Shown: positions 26,333 through 35,020, numbered from the stretch's first letter. The stretch is 64,000 nucleotides of DNA from Polaromonas sp. (GCF_029945685.1 NZ_JAQSDA010000027.1:186001-250000), one strand, 5' to 3'. Made by a program: numbers and translations. Notes: generated by a model not told the origin, from the letters alone.

Positions 26333-26941
26333 ATCAAGATTCTCCGCAACCCGGGCATCGTGCGTGGCAATCACCAGCGTCGCGCCGTAACGCTTCGCCG
26401 TCGCCTGCAGCAGTTCAAGGGCCTGCCGCGCTGCGTCGTCGTCCAGGCTGGCCGTCGGTTCGTCGGCCAGGATCACCTGCGGCTGCAGCAGCACCGCCCG
26501 TGCCAGCGCCACCCGCTGCGCCTGCCCGCCGGAAAGCTGCGCCGGCTTGCGCGCCGCCAGCTCATTCACACCGAGCGCGGTGAGCGCATCCCGGATGCGC
26601 GCATCGTCCTGCGCCTGCCCCGCGGCCCACTGCGCGATCGCAAGGTTGGCATGCACCGTCAGCGCGGCACTCAAATGAAGTTTCTGCGGCAGAAAACCAA
26701 TCGTCTTCGCTCGCCAGGCATCACTCGCCACCTTGCCGAGCGCGGTCAGCGACTGCCCGGCCACCGTCATGTCGCCGCCGCCCGGGCTGAGCAAGCCAGC
26801 CGCCAGCGCCAGCCAGGTGGACTTGCCCGAACCCGATGCGCCGCGCAACAGCAGCACCCCGCCCTGCGCCACATCGATATCGTCGAAACGAAGCTCGGCG
26901 CCGCCGGGGTAGCGGTAAACCAGTTGTTGGGTGCGTATCAC
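26285..26941 (-). CDS. ABC transporter ATP-binding protein, LolD/MacB type, of the zinc operon
   Basis: 218 residues. Walker A is RGASGSGKSTW (near 38), the signature is LSGGQAQRVALARAV, and Walker B is VILADEPTASLDDD. These belong to the LolD/FtsE/MacB clade that partners FtsX-like permeases. The start is a GTG at 26941 that overlaps the zur stop as GTGA; longer in-frame starts run back into zur and give unconserved sequence. The last residues (IGFQPLFLGREQL) come from the family B repeat. Confidence 0.9.
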   Translation of the reverse strand: MIRTQQLVYRYPGGAELRFDDIDVAQGGVLLLRGASGSGKSTWLALAAGLLSPGGGDMTVAGQSLTALGKVASDAWRAKTIGFLPQKLHLSAALTVHANLAIAQWAAGQAQDDARIRDALTALGVNELAARKPAQLSGGQAQRVALARAVLLQPQVILADEPTASLDDDAARQALELLQATAKRYGATLVIATHDARVAENLDDQIGFQPLFLGREQL

Positions 26942-27435
26942 GCAGGCAAGCCCTTGACGCTGGTGGCGCAATCGGCGCACACGCCACGCACTGCAAAATC
27001 CAGGCTCATGCCCTGGTAACCCAGCGCTTTCAGGGCTTCGAGCGCCGACTGCGCCGCACGATCGAGGTCGCCCGCGCTGGCCTGCAGGGCATTCTCCAGC
27101 GGGCTGTCGCGGTGGCAGCTCTGGCATTCGAAGTGCGGCATCGCATGCACACCGGCGGGCATCGCCTGGTAGCGCCGCGCCCGGCTGGCGTCCACGCGGC
27201 AGAGCAGCAGGCCGACCTGGGTCAGGCGGTCAATCAGTCGGTAGAGCGTGACGCGGTCCAGGGCCGCGCTGTCGGCCGCATCACCCTCACCCGCCAGCGC
27301 CGCCTGCAACTGCGCGTGCGTGTAACTCGTGTCCGGATGCGCCAGCAGCCAGCCCAGCACCCGGCGCGCGGCCGCGGTGCGACGCAGACCGTGGGCGGAC
27401 AGAAGGGCATCAATGGGGTCAGAGGGGGTGGACAT
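26938..27435 (-). CDS. zur: Fur-family transcriptional regulator, probably Zur
   Basis: 165 residues. A winged helix covers about 10-85 (GLRRTAAARRVLGWLLAHPD and YTHAQLQAALAGEG). The dimerisation part has FECQSCHRDSP and a second CxxC (VCADCATS), the structural zinc site of the family, and HAMPHF near the sensory site. It leads a seven-gene cluster with an ABC pair, a DUF3299 protein and a TonB receptor, which favours zinc sensing over iron. A dyad just upstream is a likely auto-operator. All genes below it in the cluster are on the same strand, with overlaps or short gaps. Confidence 0.87.
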   Translation of the reverse strand: MSTPSDPIDALLSAHGLRRTAAARRVLGWLLAHPDTSYTHAQLQAALAGEGDAADSAALDRVTLYRLIDRLTQVGLLLCRVDASRARRYQAMPAGVHAMPHFECQSCHRDSPLENALQASAGDLDRAAQSALEALKALGYQGMSLDFAVRGVCADCATSVKGLPA

Positions 27436-27456
27436 GAGGCGGCGGAATTCGGCAAC

Positions 27457-27477
27457 TAACGCAATAGAGTTGCATTA
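27457..27477. promoter_or_regulatory. Candidate Zur operator
   Basis: 21-bp imperfect dyad TAACGCAATAGAGTTGCATTA, 22 bp upstream of the zur start. Seven of ten position pairs are complementary, with GCAA and TTGC as the inner arms. A TAATAAT sequence overlapping it on the minus strand could be the -10, so bound repressor would block the promoter. Confidence 0.55.
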
Positions 27478-27583
27478 TTACACGCTGGGAAAGCGCCTAC
27501 CCAGTGTCACGCAATGGCGCACAAGCCGGCCATTACACGCTTGTAAGCACTCAGAACACGCGTGGACCAGATCTCCAGGCCTT

Positions 27584-28381
27584 CTATTCCACTTTGTATT
27601 TGGAACATAGGATTTCAACGCGTTCTTGTATTCTGTCGGCATCCTGATCAATTTCTATCTGGAACGCAGAACACATGTGCATCACAGACAAAAGCGTGAA
27701 GTTAGTTGCGTCTATCAACAATTCAAAAAAACCATTGGCAGAAGGGCCGAAAGAAGCTTCCACTTTTGCCTCGCCATCCATATCCATGTGATCTTCCAAA
27801 GCACTTAGGTTTGAGTGAGTGAATGAGGCATATTGGACGTAGTGCAAGTGATAAAAATCCTCGTATCCTGCGGCTTCCGCCCACTGTATCGGTCGTAACG
27901 ATTCTGGCGGACTCTCCTTTCGCTCTTTCTTCTTTTCTATGTACTTTTCTTCTAGCTTTGAGTCCCTAAACAATCTCTTTAAATCTTCATTTCTCCACTT
28001 TGTCGACGACCGCAAAAGTGCAAAATGAGCCTCACTCTGCGTGTCGAAATATTTGGCTATAAGCTCTTTATTCTTTTCAAGCGCCGCGAGCGTAAACAAC
28101 GCCTCTAAAATCGGTCGAACAATTAGTTTTGCGGGCGACAGCATTCCGCGCTCCATCAGGATGACGATAGCCTCAAACGATTCGACGATGCGGATGGTCA
28201 AAAGATACAGCACGAAGTGCCCATCTACGATATCAGCCAGTTTCGCCTGACTCAGCCGCTTCACAGCTATAAGATTTACATCCTCGGCCAACGCAAAAAC
28301 ATCCGAAAATCGTCCTCTAAATACAGAGCGACCTTCGATTGCTTCGTCGGAAAGGAATCCATCAGATTCGATTCTTGTCAT
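27584..28381 (-). CDS. DUF5677-like protein of unknown function
   Basis: 265 residues, largely helical. Segments such as LYLLTIRIVESFEAIVILME and LIVRPILEALFTLAAL, then YVQYASFTHSNLSAL (a polar YxxxSxxxH pattern), recall DUF5677 proteins, whose function is unknown. Charged KKKERKESP sits mid-protein. The gene is visibly AT-richer than its neighbours and uses codons that are rare around it, suggesting recent transfer. I chose the ATG at 28381 because GGGAG lies eight bases upstream; an upstream TTG is also in frame. Confidence 0.75.
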   Translation of the reverse strand: MTRIESDGFLSDEAIEGRSVFRGRFSDVFALAEDVNLIAVKRLSQAKLADIVDGHFVLYLLTIRIVESFEAIVILMERGMLSPAKLIVRPILEALFTLAALEKNKELIAKYFDTQSEAHFALLRSSTKWRNEDLKRLFRDSKLEEKYIEKKKERKESPPESLRPIQWAEAAGYEDFYHLHYVQYASFTHSNLSALEDHMDMDGEAKVEASFGPSANGFFELLIDATNFTLLSVMHMCSAFQIEIDQDADRIQERVEILCSKYKVE

Positions 28382-28521
28382 GCGACGTGCTCCCAAATTT
28401 TTGCAAAGCTAATCCGATAGCGGCCTACGGCATCATAGGCGGAGCCGACAAATTTTCCACGCGTAACTCTTAGAAGCTCAATACGTTGAACTTCACGCCT
28501 AGCGCAAATGCACCAATCACC

Positions 28522-29499
28522 ATGCCCAATGAACCAAAGCGCCCCACGCACCTCCATACCCACACCTTCCACGGCCTGGCCCCCGGCCCCAAGCTGCTGG
28601 TCATAGGCGCCGTCCACGGCAACGAGGTCTGCGGCGCCAAAGCCATCACTCAACTGCTGCAGGACCTCGACAGCGGCGCGCTGGCCATCGAACGCGGCAC
28701 GGTGACTTTTGTGCCCGTCACCAACCCGCTGGCCTTTCAGCTCAAGCAGCGCACCGGTGACCGCAACCTGAACCGCAACATGGCGCCGAGCGCGATTCCG
28801 CAGGATTTTGAAGACCGCATAGCGAATGTGCTGTGCCCGCTGCTGGACGCGCATGACGTGTTGCTGGACCTGCACTCCTTCCACACCGGCGGCGCACCGT
28901 TTGTGATGATCGGCCCGCAGAACAACTGCGGCACACTGGAGCCTTTCAGCCAGGCCGAAGCAGAAATGCAACTGGCCCTGTGCACCGGCGCGCCGCGCAT
29001 TGTGGAAGGCTGGCTGGACACCTATGCGCGTGGCGTGTTGCGCCGTGCTGCGGCACCCGCGCCTGTCGGTGCGGCCCGCGCGCAGACCCTGGTGACCAAT
29101 CCCAACTACGGCGTCGGCACCACCGAGTACATGCGCTCACGCGGAGGCTACGGCGTGACGCTGGAATGCGGCCAGCATGACGACCCGCAGGGCGTGCAGG
29201 TGGCGCGCCAAGCGATTTTGCAGACGCTGGCGCTGCTGGGCATGGTGTCGCAGCCGATGGAAGCCTCACCTGCCGAGCGCGAGATCCTCCGCCTGGTCGA
29301 TGTGACGGACCGCGAACACGCAGGCGACAGCTTCACGCGCGAGTGGCGCAGCTTTGATGCGGTGAAGGCCGGCGAGCTGATTGGTGTTCGCCACAGCGGC
29401 GAGGAAGTGAAGGCGCCGCACGACGGCTTTGTGGTGTTCCCCAATCCGCGCGCCGAGCCGGGGCAGGAGTGGTTTTACATGGCGCTGCAGCGGCACTGA
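28522..29499 (+). CDS. Succinylglutamate desuccinylase / aspartoacylase family zinc hydrolase
   Basis: 325 residues from ATG 28522. The zinc-carboxypeptidase-like core has VIGAVHGNEVCGAKA (ligands H and E), GDRNLNRNM (substrate-binding Arg/Asn) and LLDLHSFHTGGAPF (third ligand His). The catalytic Glu is in TLECGQHDD. AstE/AspA-type enzymes deacylate N-acyl amino acids. The branch is uncertain because no arginine-succinyltransferase genes lie nearby. It stands alone, with a family B copy just after its stop. Confidence 0.88.
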   Translation: MPNEPKRPTHLHTHTFHGLAPGPKLLVIGAVHGNEVCGAKAITQLLQDLDSGALAIERGTVTFVPVTNPLAFQLKQRTGDRNLNRNMAPSAIPQDFEDRIANVLCPLLDAHDVLLDLHSFHTGGAPFVMIGPQNNCGTLEPFSQAEAEMQLALCTGAPRIVEGWLDTYARGVLRRAAAPAPVGAARAQTLVTNPNYGVGTTEYMRSRGGYGVTLECGQHDDPQGVQVARQAILQTLALLGMVSQPMEASPAEREILRLVDVTDREHAGDSFTREWRSFDAVKAGELIGVRHSGEEVKAPHDGFVVFPNPRAEPGQEWFYMALQRH

Positions 29500-29502
29500 C
29501 TT

Positions 29503-29562
29503 CAAGCAAAAAGTGCCCGTAGCCCAATCAGCACGTGCGCCAGCAGCTATCAGATCAGGAGC
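29503..29562 (+). repeat. Dispersed repeat family B, copy 5 (intergenic)
   Basis: GTGCCCGTAGCCCAA, seven bases, GTGCGC, two bases, GCAGCTATCAGATCAGGAGC, with the family spacing. It lies between convergent genes. Confidence 0.75.
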
Positions 29563-29577
29563 ATTGACGGCACAGAA

Positions 29578-30084
29578 TCAGGCATCAGGGTAACCGCCAC
29601 GCTTGCGACGTTGCAGCAGCGCCCCGACCATCAACGCCACAATGAGCAGGTTGACGATGAGCAGCACGGCGCCATGCGAGCTTGGCTGGCGCAGGAGTTC
29701 GACAACTTCAAACGGCACGTAAATGCCGCCGCTGACCGCCGCCAGGACCTCGGCCCAGGCCTTCTCGCCGTACAGCCCCCAGGCCTCGACGAAACGCACC
29801 AGCGCATACAGCGCCGCACCGGCGGCCAGCAGCATCAGCCGGCTGTCCTGCAGGTTGGATGCGGCTTCCAGAAAGATCTGCGGGTAACGCGAGGCCGGGT
29901 TCAGGTGCCAATGTTCAATGAGCCTGGCCGCCGCGGCATGCACGTCGGTGTGGATCAGCAGCAGCAGGCCGCTGCCGGCCAACAGCACCACCGCGCCCTT
30001 GAAGGCCTCGAACAGCGCAACCGTTCTGATCGCCGCAGAACGGGCTCTGGCGGAAGCTGGCGGTGCAAGGTCGGGGGCGCCCAT
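29578..30084 (-). CDS. DUF2127 membrane protein
   Basis: 168 residues with four hydrophobic helices. It begins after a short polar N-terminus with RTVALFEAFKGAVVLLAGSG and contains LYALVRFVEAWGLYGEKAWA and a later VPFEVVELLRQPSSHGAVLL, the sequence pattern of DUF2127. Function is unknown. It is 31 bp after the lyase gene on the same strand and might be read through from the catabolic operon, but nothing links it functionally. Confidence 0.86.
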   Translation of the reverse strand: MGAPDLAPPASARARSAAIRTVALFEAFKGAVVLLAGSGLLLLIHTDVHAAAARLIEHWHLNPASRYPQIFLEAASNLQDSRLMLLAAGAALYALVRFVEAWGLYGEKAWAEVLAAVSGGIYVPFEVVELLRQPSSHGAVLLIVNLLIVALMVGALLQRRKRGGYPDA

Positions 30085-30115
30085 GGTGCTTCAGCGTGTG
30101 CAGCGCCTGACTTGC

Positions 30116-30982
30116 CTACTCGTAACGTTTTCCGGCCGCCATCAGCTGGTCCGTGCCGATGACCTGGTTGAGTCCGTCAAAGTCCAGCATCTGTTTCTGC
30201 CACGGCGCCGTGGTCTGGTGCTGATGCAGGCTGTCGTAGTAGCCCTGCAGCGTGTGTGTCACAGCGCGCACCGTGCCGCCGGGGAAGATGACGATGCGGA
30301 ATCCACGCGCGCCCAGTTCGGTGGCGCTTTGCACCGGCGTCTTGCCGCCTTCGACCATGTTGGCCAGCAGCGGAATGCGCTGGCCAAACAGTGCGCAGGC
30401 CGCGTCCATCTGCTCCGGCGTGCGCAAGGCTTCGATGAACAGGGCGTCCACACCGCATTCCAGATAACGCTCGGCGCGCTCCAGCGCGGCGTCCAGTCCC
30501 TCGACTGCGACTGCATCGGTGCGCGCAAGGATCAGGGTGCTCGCGCTGCAGCGGGCGTCGAGGGCGGCCTTGAGTTTTCCGACCATCTCCTGCACCGGCA
30601 CCACGGCCTTGCCGTCGAGGTGGCCGCAGCGTTTGGGAAAGGTCTGGTCTTCGAGCTGGATCATGGCTGCGCCGGCGCGCTCGAAGCCCTTCACCGTGCG
30701 CATGACATTGAGTGCATTGCCAAAACCGGTGTCGGCATCCACGATGACCGGCAGGCTGACGCGCTCGGTGATGCGCGCCAGCGTGTCGGCCACCTCGGTG
30801 AATGTCGTCAAGCCCACGTCGGAGCGGCCCAGGTGCGTGTAGGCAATCGACGCGCCCGACAGATAGAGCGCCTCGAAGCCGGCCTGCTCGGCCACCAGCG
30901 CGCTGAGCGCGTCATACACGCCGGGGGCGAGCACGGCCGGTGCTTGCGTCAGGCGTTGCTTCAATGAAAGCTTGGAGTTCAT
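30116..30982 (-). CDS. ICL/PEP-mutase-superfamily lyase, possible dimethylmalate / methylmalate-type lyase
   Basis: 288 residues of the (beta/alpha)8 fold. VDADTGFGNALNVMRTVKGF carries the metal-binding DxD. IQLEDQTFPKRCGHLDGK carries the KRCGH lyase signature with its catalytic Cys, which argues for C-C bond cleavage rather than phosphonate mutase activity. ILARTDAVAVEGLDAALERA follows. Known members cleave 2-methylisocitrate, 2,3-dimethylmalate, citramalate-like acids or oxaloacetate. It is the last gene of the operon and overlaps the FAD-dehydrogenase gene by 4 bp. Together with LeuCD-like subunits it makes a hydratase-lyase pair. Confidence 0.88.
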   Translation of the reverse strand: MNSKLSLKQRLTQAPAVLAPGVYDALSALVAEQAGFEALYLSGASIAYTHLGRSDVGLTTFTEVADTLARITERVSLPVIVDADTGFGNALNVMRTVKGFERAGAAMIQLEDQTFPKRCGHLDGKAVVPVQEMVGKLKAALDARCSASTLILARTDAVAVEGLDAALERAERYLECGVDALFIEALRTPEQMDAACALFGQRIPLLANMVEGGKTPVQSATELGARGFRIVIFPGGTVRAVTHTLQGYYDSLHQHQTTAPWQKQMLDFDGLNQVIGTDQLMAAGKRYE

Positions 30983-32373
30983 GGCTTGGTTTCCAGTAGC
31001 GTGGCCGCGCTGCGCGCCGCGATGTAGCCGCCCGCGATGGCGCTGAGCAGGCCGTTTCCAGAGAGGTAGCCCCAGACGGCGTTGCCCGAGACACCGCGCG
31101 CGGCGCCGCCGGCGGCCAGCAGATTTTTGAAAGGGCTGGCGTCTTCATGCAGCACATGGCAGTGTGCATCGATGTCGAGCCCGCCCTGGGTGTGAAACAG
31201 CGCGCCCGTCACCTTGACCGCGTAGAAAGGCGTGTGCAACGCGCGCTTGAAAACGCGTCCGTCGGGCGCCGCCGCACCCGGGGTCACAGCCGCCAGCGTG
31301 GCGCGCAATGCGGCCGCATCGCAGCCGATCAGCGCTGCCAGCGCCGTCTCATCGTCGCAGCGCTTGAGCGCGCCGGCGACTTCGGCCTCGCAGAAATCAG
31401 GAAAGCTGCGCGCGAAGGCCAGCAAGGCTTCGTCGAACACATTCCAGGCCACGCTGCCCGGCTGCGCCAACACCTGCACGGCGGCTTCCGAATAACCGCC
31501 GGTCTCGTCGTGAAAGCGCCGACCCAGCGCATTGATCTGCACCGCGCCTTCCATCATCAGCGCCCAGGACACCAGCGCGCCCTGCGGCACGGCCCAGGAG
31601 CCGTGGCCCTGGTAGCCGCCCAGGTCGGCCAGGCGCGCACCCAGGGAGCGGCCCCAGGCGATGGCGCTGCCGTCGTTGCCGGTGTGGCCGGCAAAGGTAG
31701 CGTCTTTCATCTCGGGCAGGAGCTGTTGCACCATGGCCGCGTTGCCGCCAAAGCCGTTGCAGGCCAGGACAAGTACGTCGCAGCTCAGTTGCTCCAGCGT
31801 TCCGTCGGGCCGCTCGTAGGCCACACCCAGAACTTCATCGCGCTCATTGAGCCAGAGCTCGCGCACCAGCGCGCGGGTCACGATCGGAACGTCGGCCGTT
31901 TCGGCGGCCTGCTGCAGGCGCGCCATCAGGCCGGCACCGGTTTTCTCGGGCACGGCGTGCATGCGGTGCCGGCTGTGGCCGGGGTAAAGAAAATCATCGA
32001 GCAGCACAAAGTCCAGCCCGTGCCTGCCTTGCAGGGCGTTCATCGCCGGGCCTATGGCCTCGGCATAAGCCGTGGCCAGGTGCGGCGCCGCCGTGCCATG
32101 GGCCTTGGCCTGGATGTCTGCCGCAAAACGCTGCGGGCTGTCTTCAATGTTTTTAGACTGCTGCACCCGCGTGTTGGGTGCGGGCACAAAACCCGAGGAC
32201 AGCGCGGTCGAGCCGCTGGGCACGGCGTCGCGCTCGAGCACCACGCATTCGATGCCGGCGTCGCGCAACATCAGCGCCGCCGTCAGGCCGCAGGCACCGG
32301 CACCCACAATCGCGACCGGCACATGGACCGGTGCGTCCATGCGTTCGGCCCGGCGGATCACGGGCGAGCTCAT
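30979..32373 (-). CDS. FAD-dependent dehydrogenase, fumarate-reductase flavoprotein-like
   Basis: 464 residues from ATG 32373. The N-terminal dinucleotide fold VPVAIVGAGACGLTAALMLR is followed by SGSTALSSGFVPAPN. The capping domain and the C-terminal FAD segment (LLAAGGAARGVSGN) and NGLLSAIAGGYIAARSAA match FAD_binding_2 enzymes such as fumarate reductases and delta-1-ketosteroid dehydrogenases. It should introduce or remove a C=C bond next to a carbonyl. In this operon I infer it desaturates a succinate-like acid before hydration. It overlaps both neighbours (ATGA). Confidence 0.87.
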   Translation of the reverse strand: MSSPVIRRAERMDAPVHVPVAIVGAGACGLTAALMLRDAGIECVVLERDAVPSGSTALSSGFVPAPNTRVQQSKNIEDSPQRFAADIQAKAHGTAAPHLATAYAEAIGPAMNALQGRHGLDFVLLDDFLYPGHSRHRMHAVPEKTGAGLMARLQQAAETADVPIVTRALVRELWLNERDEVLGVAYERPDGTLEQLSCDVLVLACNGFGGNAAMVQQLLPEMKDATFAGHTGNDGSAIAWGRSLGARLADLGGYQGHGSWAVPQGALVSWALMMEGAVQINALGRRFHDETGGYSEAAVQVLAQPGSVAWNVFDEALLAFARSFPDFCEAEVAGALKRCDDETALAALIGCDAAALRATLAAVTPGAAAPDGRVFKRALHTPFYAVKVTGALFHTQGGLDIDAHCHVLHEDASPFKNLLAAGGAARGVSGNAVWGYLSGNGLLSAIAGGYIAARSAATLLETKP

Positions 32374-32972
32374 GGCAATGATTCGATGAATTCTTCGCAG
32401 CGCATGACCTGCGCCAGCGTGCCCATGTCGGCCAGCGCCGTCGCGTGGACCTCGGGCTTGAAGGCCGCGCAACCGTCGCTCAGCACGATGGTGTGGTACT
32501 CGCGCATGTGGGCATCCCGCACCGTACTGGCCACACCACCGTTGGTGACGATGCCGCAGACGGCGACGGTGTCTATGCCCGCATGGCGCAGCACCCAGTC
32601 GAGCTGGGTGTTGAAAAAAGCCGAGTAGGCGACCTTGCAGACCGAGACATCGATCAGGGGCTGCAGCTCGGCCACGTTGGCCTGCCCCGCGCTGCCGGGG
32701 GCGAAGTCACCTCGGCGCAGGAAGGGGCGCAGGGCCAGGAGGTGCGGCGAGATCATGGGTTCGCCCCGGGCATCTGGCCAGAGCGTGAACTGGCTGGACG
32801 CCACCAGACCGCCACCGGCCTTGAGCGCGCGCGCCACACCGGCCACGCGGCCGGGCAATTCACGCGCCACCGCGCTGGCGGCGCCACCGCGTGCATAGGC
32901 GCCCTCGGGCGAGAGGAAATCGTTTTGCAGATCGACGATGATCAGCGCGATTTTTTTCGGTGATGGGTTCAT
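32370..32972 (-). CDS. Isochorismatase-fold (cysteine hydrolase family) protein lacking the nucleophilic Cys
   Basis: 200 residues. The core strand IALIIVDLQNDFLSPEGAYA holds the catalytic Asp, and KVAYSAFFNTQLDWVLR holds the Lys. Where amidases of this family have TN-x-CV, this protein has CGIVTNGGVASTVRDAH, with Gly in place of the nucleophile. Isochorismatases proper (EntB, PhzD) also lack that Cys and cleave a vinyl ether instead. So the enzyme is either a non-covalent hydrolase or uses the Cys five residues earlier. The operon suggests an amide, carbamoyl or enol-ether substrate. It overlaps the HyuA gene by 4 bp. Confidence 0.85.
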   Translation of the reverse strand: MNPSPKKIALIIVDLQNDFLSPEGAYARGGAASAVARELPGRVAGVARALKAGGGLVASSQFTLWPDARGEPMISPHLLALRPFLRRGDFAPGSAGQANVAELQPLIDVSVCKVAYSAFFNTQLDWVLRHAGIDTVAVCGIVTNGGVASTVRDAHMREYHTIVLSDGCAAFKPEVHATALADMGTLAQVMRCEEFIESLP

Positions 32973-35020
32973 GAGGGTTGGACCAGCAGGTTGCCAAAGC
33001 TGTCGACCGTGGCCTGAAAGCCGGGCTCCAGCCAGACCGTGGTGTCCGGCTGTTCAAGGATGGCCGGGCCGTCTATGCGCGCACCGACAGGCAATTCGAG
33101 GCGCGGGTAACGGACCGCCGCCCACCAGCGCCCGGCGTGAAACACCTGCTGCTCGCCGCTGGGCGCCGTGCTGCCCGGCCCAGTGGGCGCCAGCACCGCC
33201 AGATCGAACTTGGGCCGCACACCGATGCGGGCGTAGCGCAGGTTCATGACGCGGATCGCGATGCCGCCCAGCACACGTCCAAAGGCCGCCAGGTAGGCCG
33301 CTTCAAAGGCGGTCTGAATCACGGCCGCGGTGATCAGCTCGACCTGCGTCACCGGCAAGGGCACCTGCACCGTGTGGGTCTGGCCTGCGTACAACATGTC
33401 CAGCGCAATGACTTCCTGCACCTCGGAAAAACGCACACCGGCCGAGTCCAGCCGTTGCTGGCAGGCCGCCGCGACGGTGGTGATGCGCTGGCGCAGATCG
33501 GCGATGTCGAGCTCGGCCAGGCCCTTGTTCAGGGTCTGCACCGCGTCGTGCCGCATGTCGGCCATCACGCAGCCCAGGGCCGAAGTGACGCCGGGATAAC
33601 GCGGAACGATGCCGGTGGTCACCCCGACCTCGCGCATCATGGCGCACACATGCAGCGCGCCACCGCCGCCAAAGGGCATGTAGGCAAAGTTGCGTGGATC
33701 GTGCCCGCGTTCGATGGACACCACGCGGATCGCACCGGCCATCTTGGCGTTGGCCACCGTCAAAATCGCTTCAGCCGCCGCCATCACGTCCAGCCCCAGG
33801 GGCTGCGCCACATGCTGCTCGATCGCGGCGCGCGCCTTGCCGGCGTCCATGGCCGCGAGCAGGCCGCCACCCAGCGGGCGGTCGGCGGCAATCCGGCCCA
33901 ACAGCACGTTGGCGTCAGTCACCGTCGGGCGCGTGTTGCCGCGGCCGTAACAGGCCGGGCCCGGGTTGCTGCCGGCCGATTCCGGGCCGATCTGCAGCAT
34001 GCCGCTGGCATCGACCGAGGCGATGGAGCCGCCGCCGGCGCCTATGGTCTCGATCTGGATCATGGGTGATCGCACCACCATGCCGAACTCGATGGAGGTC
34101 TGCGCCGACAGCGCGGCTTCACCTTTGGCGACCAGCGACACGTCGAAGGAGGTGCCGCCCATGTCGCCGGTGATGGCGTTGGGAAAACCGGCCGAGCGGG
34201 CAATCGCCGCGCAGGCGATCACGCCGGCCGCCGGACCCGACAGCGCGGTGCGCACCGGCACGTCGCAGGCGGTCTGGCGCGACATCACGCCGCCGTTGCT
34301 CTGCACGATCAACAGCTCACCGGCAAATCCCTGGCCACGCAGGTCGGACTCCAGGCGCGTCAGGTAGCTGCCAACCACCGGTTGCAGCGCCGCGTTCAGC
34401 GTGGCGGTGGAGCAGCGTTCGAACTCTCGGATCTCCGGCAGTACTTCGCTGGCCGCCGTCACATGGGCATTGGGCCAGAGCTCGCGCACGGCCGCGACGG
34501 CGGCGCGTTCGTTGGCCGGGTTCGCATAGGTGTTGATGAAAAACACGCAGACCGCCTCGCAGTCCGCGGCCAGCAAGGCCTTGGCCTGGGTGCGCACCTG
34601 CTCCAGATCCACGGCGGTGTGGATGCTGCCGTCGGCCAGCACACGTTCGTCCACCTCCAGCCGCAGGTCGCGTGGCACGATGGGCTCGAAACTCCCGCGC
34701 AGGCCCCAGGTCTGCGGGCGGTCACGCCGGCGCATCTCCAGCACATCACGAAAACCACGCGTGGTGATGATGCCGGTGCGCGCCACCTTGCGTTCGAGCA
34801 GAGCATTGGTGCCCACCGTCGTGCCGTGCACGATGGTCGCAATGCTGGCCGCCGAGTCGGCGACACGCGCCACGCCGTTCATGAAGCCGCGCGCCTCCTC
34901 GCCGCGAGTGGAAGGCACCTTGACGATGCGCGCACTGCCGCTGGCTTCGTCCAGCACAAACAGATCGGTGAAGGTGCCACCGACATCGACACCGACAACC
35001 AGACCGCCTGGAGTGCTCAT
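32969..35020 (-). CDS. Hydantoinase/oxoprolinase family, subunit A (HyuA-like)
   Basis: 683 residues from ATG 35020 (MSTPGGLVVGVDVGGTFTDL). The ATPase fold shows the phosphate-1 motif DVGGTFTDLFVLDE, IVHGTTVGTNALLERK, and GGDMGGTSFDVSLV-like phosphate-2 sequence (ITGDMGGTSFDVSL). The C-terminal part carries AYMPFGGGGALHVCAM. HyuA-type subunits use ATP to open cyclic amides such as N-methylhydantoins, 5-oxoproline or, in acetone carboxylase relatives, to carboxylate. It needs the B subunit encoded next to it. The ring substrate is unknown. Confidence 0.93.
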   Translation of the reverse strand: MSTPGGLVVGVDVGGTFTDLFVLDEASGSARIVKVPSTRGEEARGFMNGVARVADSAASIATIVHGTTVGTNALLERKVARTGIITTRGFRDVLEMRRRDRPQTWGLRGSFEPIVPRDLRLEVDERVLADGSIHTAVDLEQVRTQAKALLAADCEAVCVFFINTYANPANERAAVAAVRELWPNAHVTAASEVLPEIREFERCSTATLNAALQPVVGSYLTRLESDLRGQGFAGELLIVQSNGGVMSRQTACDVPVRTALSGPAAGVIACAAIARSAGFPNAITGDMGGTSFDVSLVAKGEAALSAQTSIEFGMVVRSPMIQIETIGAGGGSIASVDASGMLQIGPESAGSNPGPACYGRGNTRPTVTDANVLLGRIAADRPLGGGLLAAMDAGKARAAIEQHVAQPLGLDVMAAAEAILTVANAKMAGAIRVVSIERGHDPRNFAYMPFGGGGALHVCAMMREVGVTTGIVPRYPGVTSALGCVMADMRHDAVQTLNKGLAELDIADLRQRITTVAAACQQRLDSAGVRFSEVQEVIALDMLYAGQTHTVQVPLPVTQVELITAAVIQTAFEAAYLAAFGRVLGGIAIRVMNLRYARIGVRPKFDLAVLAPTGPGSTAPSGEQQVFHAGRWWAAVRYPRLELPVGARIDGPAILEQPDTTVWLEPGFQATVDSFGNLLVQPS

